Translations under genes and position numbers: made by a program
Notes under the pieces: generated by a model
What the model was told of the DNA's origin: nothing
What the model saw: only the letters and a program-made list of their open reading frames with translations
Databases searched by the model: none
Part shown: positions 1 through 5,226 of the stretch, one piece after another
Layout of the letters: each line of letters opens with the position of its first letter
Position numbering within the stretch: position 1 is the stretch's first letter
Assembly: GCA_900549885.1 (NCBI GenBank)
Contig: URQA01000148.1
Coordinates: forward strand, 1 to 5,845
Origin: an uncultured Eubacteriales bacterium
GTDB lineage: Bacteria > Bacillota > Clostridia > Oscillospirales > Oscillospiraceae
Direction of reading: 5' to 3'
DNA: 5,845 nucleotides

Positions 1-75
1 CGGCGAAAGCCCAGACCCTCAGAACCCGCCCCGGTCGAACCGGGGAAGAGAGCGAAACATGGAAGTGTGAATTAG
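1..75 (+). CDS. Possible C-terminal tail of the gene upstream of infB (partial)
   Basis: A reading frame entering at base 1 stays open for 24 codons and ends at TAG 73-75, just before the infB ribosome binding site. The encoded tail is rich in Arg, Lys and Pro, which would suit the basic C terminus of a small RNA-binding protein. In Firmicutes the gene before infB is usually ylxQ (an L7Ae/L30e-like protein) or ylxR, so one of these is the expected identity, but no domain is visible in so short a piece. The frame is not settled: a second frame, ending at TGA 68-70, is also open from base 2. The call rests on gene order and position, not on recognised homology. Confidence 0.35.
   Translation, partial: RRKPRPSEPAPVEPGKRAKHGSVN
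29..45 (+). other. Short perfect hairpin upstream of infB
   Basis: CCCCGGT (29-35) and ACCGGGG (39-45) form a perfect 7-base-pair stem around the loop CGA. It lies about 29 bases before the infB Shine-Dalgarno sequence, probably inside the end of the preceding gene. No T-run follows, so it does not read as an intrinsic terminator. It could affect RNA stability or infB translation, but GC-rich coding sequence often produces such palindromes by chance. Confidence 0.4.
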
Positions 76-79
76 GAGG
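74..79 (+). promoter_or_regulatory. infB ribosome binding site
   Basis: AGGAGG at 74-79 is a full Shine-Dalgarno match. Its last base is the first base of an in-frame GTG (79-81), so that GTG cannot be the initiator served by this site. The in-frame TTG at 88 lies 8 bases downstream, which is ideal spacing, so the site decides the infB start. Confidence 0.85.
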
Positions 80-87
80 TGGCCTGT

Positions 88-2448
88 TTGAGCCTTGCGA
101 AATATAACGCCCGCGATGTGGCAAAGGATTTTGGCGTGAAAGCCAAAGTCATTACGGATATCCTGGCCGAGCACACCAAGGAGACCGTGTCTCCCACCAA
201 GACCTTGAGCGACCGGGAGTTGACCCTGATCTTCGAGTATCTGACCCAGCACAACCAAGTGGACTCTATCGAGTCCATCTATGCCGACGTCTACCATGAG
301 CCCAAGAAGGAGGCGGCCCCTGCCCCCAAGACGGCGGACAAGGGCCCTCAGAGCAAGCCGGCCCAGCCCCAGCACACCACCGGAGACAAAACCGCGGTTA
401 AGAGCGCTGGGACCCAGCAGCAGGCCGCCGGCAAGCCCCAGCAGAGTGCTGCTCCGGCCAGTCGGGTGCCCCAGAAGAAGGTGGTGGACACCCGCAAGGG
501 CGGCCAGGTAAACCTGGAGAAATATGACCAGAGGCTGGAGGATTTGGCTCCGGACAAGGCTAACCGGATGCAGACCGGCAAGCAGAAGTTCCAGAATCGG
601 AACAACCGCAACCGGGGCCAGAACTTCGGCAGCAAGCGCAAGCAGGAGGAGGCCGAGAAGATGCGCCGCCTCCAGCTGGAGATCGCCAAAAAGACCCCCC
701 TCACCGTCAAGATCCCCGATGAGATCGGGGTGGGCGAGCTGGCCAGCCGGATGAAAAAGACCGGCGCCGAGGTGGTCAAGTGTCTCATCAAAAACGGTAT
801 CATGGCCTCCCTGAGCGACATCATCGACTACGACACCGCCGCCCTTATCGCCATGGAACTTGGCTGCAAGGTGGAGAAGGAAGTCATCGTCACCATTGAG
901 GAAAAGCTCATTGACACCGCCGAGGACAAGGAGGAGGACCTGGTGCCCCGTGCCCCCGTGGTGGTGGTCATGGGCCATGTAGACCACGGCAAGACCTCCC
1001 TGCTGGACTATATCCGCCACGCCAACGTGGTGTCCGGCGAGGCCGGCGGCATCACTCAGCACATCGGTGCCTACCAGGTGGAGGTGAACGGAAAGCCCAT
1101 CACTTTCCTGGACACCCCCGGACATGAGGCATTTACCGCCATGCGCGCCCGGGGCGCCATGGTCACAGATGTGGCCATCCTGGTGGTGGCCGCCGACGAC
1201 GGCATCATGCCCCAGACCGTGGAATCCATCAACCATGCCAAGGCGGCCAATATACCCATCATCGTGGCCATCAACAAGATGGATAAGCCCGAGGCCAACC
1301 CCGAGCGCATCAAGCAGCAGCTCACCGAGTATGAGCTGGTGCCCGAGGAGTGGGGCGGCGAGACCATCATCTGCCCCATCTCCGCTAAGACGGGCATGGG
1401 CGTTGAGAACCTGCTGGAGATGGTCACCCTTACCGCCGAGATGCGGGAGCTGAAGGCCAACCCCAACCGCTCCGCCCACGGCACCGTCATCGAGGCCCGG
1501 CTGGACAAGGGCCGGGGCCCTGTGGCCACCCTGCTGGTCCAGAACGGTACGCTCCATCAGGGGGACGTCATCATCGCCGGCATGGCGGTGGGACGCGTCC
1601 GGGCCATGACCGATTACAAGGGCAACAAGGTTACCTCCGCCGGCCCGTCCGTCCCCGTGGAGATCATCGGCATGGGTGAGGTGCCCGGCGCGGGCGACGA
1701 CTTCCACGCCGTGGCCGACGAACGCATGGCCCGGGAACTGGTGGAGCAGCGCAAGCAGGAGATGAAGAATGCCACCACTGGCGCGGCCAAGCAGAAGGTA
1801 TCCCTGGAGGAGCTGTTCAGCCAGATCCAGGCCGGTGAGATGAAGGACCTGAACCTCATTGTCAAGGCCGACGTCCAAGGCTCCGCCGAGGCGGTGAAGG
1901 CCAGCCTGGAAAAACTCAGCAACGAGGAAGTCCGGGTGCGTGTCATCCACTGCGCCGTGGGGGCCATCAACGAGTCCGACGTGATGCTGGCCACCACCTC
2001 TAACGCCATCATCGTGGGCTTCAACGTCCGCCCGGACAAGAACGCCGCAGACTCCGCTGCCCGCAACCATGTGGATATGCGCATGTACCGGGTCATCTAC
2101 GACGCCATCAACGAGATCGAGGCCGCCATGAAGGGCATGCTCTCTCCCAAGTTCCGGGAGGTGGCCCTGGGTGAAGCCGAGGTGCGCCAAGTGTACAAGA
2201 TTACCGGCGTGGGCATCGTGGCTGGCTGCTATGTCACCGAGGGCAAGGTGGCCCGCAACGCCCAGGTGCGTCTGGTGCGGGACGGCATCGTGATCCACGA
2301 GGGCGTCATGAGCTCTTTGCAGCGCTTCAAGGACAGCGTCAAGGAGGTCGCCCGGGGCTATGAGTGCGGCATCACCATCGAGAAGTACCAGGACATCAAG
2401 GAGGGCGACATCATCGAGGCCTTCCAGATGGAGCAGATTGAGGTCTGA
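88..2448 (+). CDS. infB: Translation initiation factor IF-2
   Basis: This is the GTPase that binds formyl-Met-tRNA and promotes its placement on the 30S subunit and 70S joining. From the TTG at 88 it encodes 786 residues, a little longer than Bacillus IF-2 (about 716). An N-terminal IF2_N-like module covers roughly residues 1-70. A linker rich in Ala, Pro, Gln and Lys runs to about 200, and a second IF2_N module spans about 204-270. The G domain is complete: G1 GHVDHGKT at 296-303, switch I GEAGGITQHIG at 317-327, G3 DTPGHEAF from 342, G4 NKMDK at 396-400 and G5 SAK at 432-434. Domain III runs from about 572 to 650 (NLIVKADVQGS near 589). The C-terminal fMet-tRNA-binding domain runs from about 681 and contains YECG at 758-761. 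All key residues are present, so the product should be functional. The TTG start is chosen over the GTG at 79 because of the ribosome binding site. The last 14 codons and stop are duplicated downstream. Confidence 0.98.
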   Translation: MSLAKYNARDVAKDFGVKAKVITDILAEHTKETVSPTKTLSDRELTLIFEYLTQHNQVDSIESIYADVYHEPKKEAAPAPKTADKGPQSKPAQPQHTTGDKTAVKSAGTQQQAAGKPQQSAAPASRVPQKKVVDTRKGGQVNLEKYDQRLEDLAPDKANRMQTGKQKFQNRNNRNRGQNFGSKRKQEEAEKMRRLQLEIAKKTPLTVKIPDEIGVGELASRMKKTGAEVVKCLIKNGIMASLSDIIDYDTAALIAMELGCKVEKEVIVTIEEKLIDTAEDKEEDLVPRAPVVVVMGHVDHGKTSLLDYIRHANVVSGEAGGITQHIGAYQVEVNGKPITFLDTPGHEAFTAMRARGAMVTDVAILVVAADDGIMPQTVESINHAKAANIPIIVAINKMDKPEANPERIKQQLTEYELVPEEWGGETIICPISAKTGMGVENLLEMVTLTAEMRELKANPNRSAHGTVIEARLDKGRGPVATLLVQNGTLHQGDVIIAGMAVGRVRAMTDYKGNKVTSAGPSVPVEIIGMGEVPGAGDDFHAVADERMARELVEQRKQEMKNATTGAAKQKVSLEELFSQIQAGEMKDLNLIVKADVQGSAEAVKASLEKLSNEEVRVRVIHCAVGAINESDVMLATTSNAIIVGFNVRPDKNAADSAARNHVDMRMYRVIYDAINEIEAAMKGMLSPKFREVALGEAEVRQVYKITGVGIVAGCYVTEGKVARNAQVRLVRDGIVIHEGVMSSLQRFKDSVKEVARGYECGITIEKYQDIKEGDIIEAFQMEQIEV

Positions 2449-2449
2449 G
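2403..2449 (+). repeat. Direct repeat, upstream copy: live infB 3' end
   Basis: These 47 bases encode the final residues of IF-2 (GDIIEAFQMEQIEV and stop TGA) and recur at 2598-2644, offset by 195 bases. The first 30 bases are identical. The remaining differences are at 2433, 2439, 2445 and 2447: GAG/GAA, ATT/ATC, GTC/GTA and TGA/TAA. All four are silent, including the stop change. This copy is the one read as the infB terminus. Confidence 0.95.
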
Positions 2450-2459
2450 CCCGACTGGG

Positions 2460-2596
2460 GCCTCATCGCAGATGGGGCGGCGCGATAAGCGCCGTACAAG
2501 CGTTTTCGCCGGAGGCGAAAACCTTGGCGCAGGGGCAATTCACTTGCCCCGAGCAGGATGAAACGGGGTCCCCACAAAATCAAGGATTTTGTGGGG
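2460..2596 (+). repeat. Hairpin-rich element between the two infB tails
   Basis: Five stem-loops stand almost end to end. (a) 2460-2478: 8 pairs with one G-U, loop GCA. (b) 2478-2494: CGGCGC/GCGCCG, loop GATAA; it shares one base with (a). (c) 2497-2526: GTTTTCGCC/GGCGAAAAC around GGA, extended by CAAG/CTTG past one bulged C, for 13 pairs. (d) 2532-2550: GGGGCAA/TTGCCCC, loop TTCAC. (e) 2570-2596: a perfect 12-pair stem, loop AAG. The array begins about 11 bases after the infB stop and ends one base before the duplicated infB tail. No T-run follows any stem and no separate gene is evident. The architecture fits a non-autonomous palindromic mobile repeat (REP/BIME or MITE-like) or a structured RNA. 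I cannot name a known family. Stem positions are read directly; mobility is inferred. Confidence 0.75.
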
Positions 2597-2597
2597 C

Positions 2598-2644
2598 GGG
2601 CGACATCATCGAGGCCTTCCAGATGGAACAGATCGAGGTATAAG
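2598..2644 (+). pseudogene. Duplicated 3' end of infB, detached remnant
   Basis: This is the second copy of the last 14 infB codons with its own stop (TAA 2641-2643). It keeps the exact peptide GDIIEAFQMEQIEV despite three silent codon changes. It has no start codon or ribosome binding site of its own and is too short to be a gene. It is in the same frame as infB, 65 codons downstream of its counterpart. It probably represents either the original infB end, displaced when the intervening element arrived, or a relic of recombination with a divergent infB. That purely silent differences separate the copies suggests both diverged while coding. Confidence 0.85.
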
Positions 2645-2656
2645 AGATCGAATCAC

Positions 2657-2690
2657 CAGCAGGGGCGGGCGATTTCGCCCGCTCCTGCTG
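2657..2690 (+). terminator. Long GC-rich hairpin after the second infB stop; possible terminator or processing site
   Basis: The arms 2657-2671 and 2676-2690 pair over 15 positions with one G-U, around a four-base ATTT loop. It starts 13 bases after the second stop codon, where a terminator or 3'-end stabilising hairpin of the ancestral infB unit would be expected. It is followed by CTATCTGCTCCTG, which lacks a proper T-run, so strong intrinsic termination is doubtful. It may instead cause partial attenuation or protect the RNA from exonucleases, lowering expression of the genes downstream relative to infB. Confidence 0.45.
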
Positions 2691-2780
2691 CTATCTGCTC
2701 CTGATGAAATGCCCTCTGGAAAAGAGGGACTGCGGCATTGGTCGTTAGAAGGACCAGGCCTCTGTCTGAATTTCCCGGAA
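2691..2780 (+). other. Leader upstream of the acetyltransferase gene, two small hairpins
   Basis: No gene is visible here. Two modest stem-loops can be drawn: CCCTCT/AGAGGG (2712-2717 with 2723-2728, loop GGAAA) and TGGTC/GACCA (2739-2743 with 2752-2756, 8-base loop). I find no convincing -35/-10 promoter pair with normal spacing and no recognised riboswitch or T-box core. Transcription therefore probably enters from infB. Confidence 0.35.
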
Positions 2781-2786
2781 AGGGGG
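2781..2786 (+). promoter_or_regulatory. Ribosome binding site of the acetyltransferase gene
   Basis: AGGGGG at 2781-2786 lies 7 bases before the TTG at 2794. An ATG at 2790 is closer but belongs to another frame, whose product resembles no known protein. The in-frame TTG start gives a protein beginning MEIIRLNDSY, typical for a GNAT domain. Confidence 0.6.
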
Positions 2787-2793
2787 AGCATGT

Positions 2794-3321
2794 TTGGAGA
2801 TCATACGGCTGAACGACTCCTACCGGGGAAGAGAGCTGGTCTTTCGCTACCGGACGGAGCATTATTACGAAATTTCCACTCGGGAGGGGGAGAACACCTT
2901 TTTCTTCTCCCTGGAGCGCAGGCCCTTTCCCACCCCGGTGGAGAAACAGTTTACCGACAAGCTGCTGGAGCCTTGGCTGGAAGAACCCCGGCTTTTTGCC
3001 GCCGTGGATTATGGCGGGGAAGTGGGCTATGTGGAGCTGAGCCATGAGCGGTGGAACAACCGGATGCGGGTGAGCAACCTGTGGGTGGCGGAGGGCCGCC
3101 GCCGCAACGGGGTGGGCGCCGCTCTCATGGAAAAGGCGGTGGAGGAGGCCTGTGCCGCCGGGGCCAGGGCGCTGGTGCTGGAAACCCAGAGCTGCAACGA
3201 CCCGGCGATTTGCTTTTACCGGAAGATGGGCTTTTCCCTCATCGGCTTTGATCTCACCGCATACTCCCAGGCGGATGTGGAGAAAAAAGAAGTACGGCTG
3301 GAGTTTGCCAGGCCGGTGTGA
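2794..3321 (+). CDS. GNAT-family N-acetyltransferase, SatA (streptothricin acetyltransferase)-like
   Basis: The 175-residue protein is a single GNAT domain that would transfer acetyl from acetyl-CoA to an amine. The acetyl-CoA pyrophosphate-binding motif is RRRNGVGA at 102-109, after a beta-strand segment SNLWVAEG (94-101). The sequence LETQSCNDPAICFYRKMGF at 129-147 carries the usual C-terminal motif, with Tyr142 as the likely general acid. The pattern ERWN (85-88), then LETQ..N, then FYRKMGF, IGFDL and a final acidic beta strand resembles Bacillus SatA. The actual substrate is unknown: streptothricin, another amine antibiotic, or a cellular amine or protein N terminus are all possible. The stop overlaps the far end of an alternative GTG start for the next gene. 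The gene sits in a translation operon where it is not a standard member, which suggests insertion. GNAT is near certain; the SatA subgroup is moderately sure. Confidence 0.85.
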   Translation: MEIIRLNDSYRGRELVFRYRTEHYYEISTREGENTFFFSLERRPFPTPVEKQFTDKLLEPWLEEPRLFAAVDYGGEVGYVELSHERWNNRMRVSNLWVAEGRRRNGVGAALMEKAVEEACAAGARALVLETQSCNDPAICFYRKMGFSLIGFDLTAYSQADVEKKEVRLEFARPV

Positions 3322-3328
3322 CCGAGGG

Positions 3329-3335
3329 AAAGGAG
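3329..3335 (+). promoter_or_regulatory. Ribosome binding site of the 140-residue unknown gene
   Basis: AAAGGAG at 3329-3335 lies 6 bases before the ATG at 3342. An in-frame GTG at 3318, overlapping the previous stop, has no comparable site, so the ATG at 3342 is preferred. Confidence 0.75.
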
Positions 3336-3341
3336 CGTCCC

Positions 3342-3764
3342 ATGAGTCGAGTGATCCTGCTGGCGGCGGACCGGCCGCTGCCCCTGCTGGAACCGGCCTT
3401 TCGCCGGGTCAGGTGTACAGGCAGATTTACGGTGGAGACAGACGGTTTTTCCGTGCGGCCCCACGAATATTACCGGGGCGCGGTGGACGAACTGGGGCTG
3501 GAGCTGAAACCGTTCCAGTATGAGCTGGATCTGGAGGCCACACAGGAGGATGTGAACGCTCTGCGGGCCTATCTGGCCGGGCACTGCCGCCCAGGGGAGC
3601 AGGTAGAGCTGTGGAACCTGTGGGTGGGGGTGGACCGGGAGGACCAAGTGTCCCGCTTCCAGGGGGAGCTGGCCGACCTGGCTCTGGACACACTGGAGCA
3701 GCTGTGTTTCCCTCCCGTGGAGCGGGACTGCCCTGGCCAATGCAGGCTGACGGTCACGATCTGA
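3342..3764 (+). CDS. Uncharacterised 140-residue protein
   Basis: I do not recognise the family. The ATG start with a good ribosome binding site, the clean stop, and tight packing after the acetyltransferase gene (20 bases) support a real gene. The protein opens MSRVILLAADRPLP and is acidic, with many Glu, Asp and Leu. It has no signal peptide or membrane helix. A central segment (about residues 55-100) mixes acidic helix-like sequence with ELWNLWVGVDRE, and a leucine-rich helix follows (ELADLALDTLEQL). Four cysteines lie in the second half (GHC, QLC, RDC, GQC), but their spacing does not form an obvious zinc site. No catalytic motif is visible. It is probably cotranscribed with the acetyltransferase, but a shared function is only a guess. 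Confidence 0.75.
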   Translation: MSRVILLAADRPLPLLEPAFRRVRCTGRFTVETDGFSVRPHEYYRGAVDELGLELKPFQYELDLEATQEDVNALRAYLAGHCRPGEQVELWNLWVGVDREDQVSRFQGELADLALDTLEQLCFPPVERDCPGQCRLTVTI

Positions 3765-3775
3765 TGGGAAATCCG

Positions 3776-3793
3776 CGGGCAGACTGCTGCCCG
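3776..3793 (+). other. Hairpin immediately upstream of the rbfA ribosome binding site
   Basis: CGGGCAG (3776-3782) and CTGCCCG (3787-3793) form a perfect 7-pair stem with loop ACTG. It lies in the 45-base gap before rbfA, ending one base before AAAGGAG (3795-3801), which is 8 bases from the rbfA ATG. No T-run follows, so it is not an intrinsic terminator. It could protect or mark an RNA processing point, or leave the adjacent ribosome binding site exposed. Confidence 0.5.
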
Positions 3794-3809
3794 GAAAGGA
3801 GAACGAACT

Positions 3810-4199
3810 ATGCCAAGCAATCGAATCGGACGCATCAATGAGGAGATCCAGCGGGAACTGGCCTCCCTCATCCCCAACGTAAAGGACCCCCGGGTGACGG
3901 GGATGATCTCGGTGACAGCGGTGGAGACCACTCCGGATCTGCGCTGGGCCAAGGTCTATGTGTCCATGCTGGACAAATCCTCGGCCGCTCAAGTGGTCAA
4001 GGGGCTGAAGTCCGCCGCAGGCTACCTCCGTCGGGAGCTGGGCCGCGCCCTGAACCTGCGCTACACCCCCGAGCTTTTGTTCGTAGAGGACGACTCCATT
4101 GACAAGGGGGCCCATATTTTGGAGATGCTTCGGGACCCGGAGGTAGTCAAGCCCGCTAACCCGGCCAACGAGCACATCGTGCTGGATGAGGAGGACTGA
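3810..4199 (+). CDS. rbfA: Ribosome-binding factor A
   Basis: RbfA binds the immature 30S subunit near the 16S rRNA 5' helix, aids late maturation of that rRNA, and is needed for cold adaptation in several bacteria. The 129-residue length is normal. The protein has the typical opening NRIGRINEEIQRELASLI (residues 4-21), DPRV at 26-29, the core strand TPDLRWAKVYVS (41-52), and the KH-like helix-kink-helix with SAAGYLRRELG (68-78) followed by LRYTPEL. The tail after about residue 118 is acidic. The start is the ATG at 3810, 8 bases after AAAGGAG. In many Firmicutes rbfA follows infB directly; here two extra genes and a repeat element intervene. The next gene begins two bases after the stop, so translation is probably coupled. 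Confidence 0.97.
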   Translation: MPSNRIGRINEEIQRELASLIPNVKDPRVTGMISVTAVETTPDLRWAKVYVSMLDKSSAAQVVKGLKSAAGYLRRELGRALNLRYTPELLFVEDDSIDKGAHILEMLRDPEVVKPANPANEHIVLDEED

Positions 4200-4201
4200 C
4201 C

Positions 4202-5167
4202 ATGACCTATCTGGAAGCGGCGGAATTTCTCAAAAGCCATGACAACTATCTTCTGCTCACCCATAAGCGGCCCGACGGGGACACCATCGGCTCCGCCGTA
4301 GGCCTGTGCGAATTGCTGCGGGCCATGGGCAAGACGGCCTGGCTGTTGCCCAGCCTGGACGCTACGAAGGTCTTTCAGGACTATCTTCAGGGGCGCCAGG
4401 CTCCGCCGGATTTTGCGCCCGGCACCGTGGTGAGCGTGGACGTGGCCAGTTTAGGGTTATTGCCTGCCAACGCGGCTCCCTATCAGGGGCGCATCGACCT
4501 GGCTATCGACCACCACCCGTCCAACGAGTTTTTTGCCCAGGAAACCTGCCTGGAAGCGGACAAAGCCGCCTGCGGCGAGATCATCTGGAAGATCGCGGAC
4601 CACCTAGGCATCATGAACAGCGCCATTGCCACGCCGCTGTATGTGGCGGTGGCTACCGACACGGGCTGCTTCGTCTACGGCAATACCACCCCCCACACCC
4701 ACCGGGTGGCCGCCGCCCTGATGGAACAGGATATCCCCTACCAAGCCTTAAATAAGAGGCATTTCCGCACTAAGAGCCTGCGCCGGATGAAGCTGGAGAG
4801 CCTTATCCTACAGAATATGAAGCTCTACCAGGAGGGAACGGTGGCAGTGGCCCCCATCTCTCTGGCCATGATGGCCCAAGCGAACGCCACCGACGACGAT
4901 GCGGAGGACATCGCTGCCTTTTTGGGGCAGATCGAGGGGGTGCTCCACTCCGCCACCATCCGGGAACTGCGCCCCGGGGAATGCAAGATATCCCTGCGCA
5001 CCAACCCCAACTACTTGAACGCCACCGCCACCTGCGCCCGGCTGGGGGGCGGGGGACACGTGGCCGCCTCGGGATGCACGGTGTGCGGCACGGTGGACGA
5101 GGCTGAGACGGCCATTCTGGAGGCCATCTATGCCCAGCTGGCGGAGCAGGCGCGGACCGGGCTGTGA
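4202..5167 (+). CDS. nrnA: DHH/DHHA1 phosphoesterase: nanoRNase and pAp phosphatase, NrnA type
   Basis: NrnA-type enzymes degrade RNA fragments of two to five nucleotides and hydrolyse pAp to AMP in the cytoplasm, using Mn2+. The 321-residue length matches the family. The DHH domain has its metal ligands: H21, D25 and D27 in HKRPDGDT, D80 in VSVDVAS, the signature DHH at 103-105, and D153 in VATDTGCF. The C-terminal DHHA1 substrate domain contains GGGGHVAASG at 282-291. The ATG start lies 6 bases after GAGGAGGA (4188-4195), which is embedded in the last rbfA codons, so translation is likely coupled to rbfA. The order rbfA - nrnA - truB is common in clostridia. Cyclic dinucleotide-cleaving DHH proteins (GdpP) are relatives but carry extra membrane and PAS segments that are absent here; pGpG or pApA hydrolysis cannot be excluded. 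Confidence 0.93.
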   Translation: MTYLEAAEFLKSHDNYLLLTHKRPDGDTIGSAVGLCELLRAMGKTAWLLPSLDATKVFQDYLQGRQAPPDFAPGTVVSVDVASLGLLPANAAPYQGRIDLAIDHHPSNEFFAQETCLEADKAACGEIIWKIADHLGIMNSAIATPLYVAVATDTGCFVYGNTTPHTHRVAAALMEQDIPYQALNKRHFRTKSLRRMKLESLILQNMKLYQEGTVAVAPISLAMMAQANATDDDAEDIAAFLGQIEGVLHSATIRELRPGECKISLRTNPNYLNATATCARLGGGGHVAASGCTVCGTVDEAETAILEAIYAQLAEQARTGL

Positions 5168-5212
5168 CCAGCCGCAGGGGACAGCGGCGGGGACTGACAA
5201 AGCTTTTAAAAA

Positions 5213-5218
5213 AGGAGG
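5213..5218 (+). promoter_or_regulatory. truB ribosome binding site
   Basis: AGGAGG at 5213-5218 lies within AAAAAAGGAGGTC. Two in-frame ATG codons follow. The first (5221) is only 2 bases away, too close for efficient initiation; the second (5227) is 8 bases away and is preferred. Confidence 0.8.
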
Positions 5219-5226
5219 TCATGCCG

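Noticed and set aside
29..45. GGTCGAACC resembling a tRNA T-arm
   Set aside because: The T-loop is far too short (no GGTTCGAATCC pattern), and there is no acceptor, anticodon or D-arm sequence around it.
2446..2480. Selenocysteine insertion at the infB TGA, with hairpin 2460-2478 as a SECIS-like element
   Set aside because: The distance from TGA is compatible with a bacterial SECIS, but IF-2 has no known selenocysteine form, the protein is complete at the TGA, and the stem is better explained as part of the hairpin array.
19..2583. Very long minus-strand open frame (about 854 codons) antisense to infB
   Set aside because: It mirrors the infB codon pattern in GC-rich DNA, where complement stop codons are rare. 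The product is a His/Gly/Leu/Asp-rich string without domains, and the region is fully explained by IF-2 with all its motifs.
2395..2586. Shared ATCAAGGA in infB (2395-2402) and in the last hairpin (2579-2586), suggesting the duplication extends further left
   Set aside because: The offset is 184, not 195, and the bases between do not align. An 8-base match is easily chance, and in the hairpin these bases are part of a perfect palindrome.
2589..3047. Plus-strand open frame overlapping the infB remnant and the acetyltransferase
   Set aside because: The product has no recognisable domain and is out of frame with the clear GNAT protein. Its internal ATG at 2790 merely lies near the GNAT ribosome binding site.
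3216..4175. Minus-strand open frame of 319 codons
   Set aside because: It is antisense to the unknown gene and rbfA, has no protein motifs, and is a typical shadow of high-GC coding DNA.
5190..5218. AGCTTTTAAAAAAGG before truB as a terminator or promoter
   Set aside because: There is no GC-rich stem ahead of the short T-run and no paired -35/-10 hexamers with normal spacing. The A-rich tract simply leads into the truB ribosome binding site.
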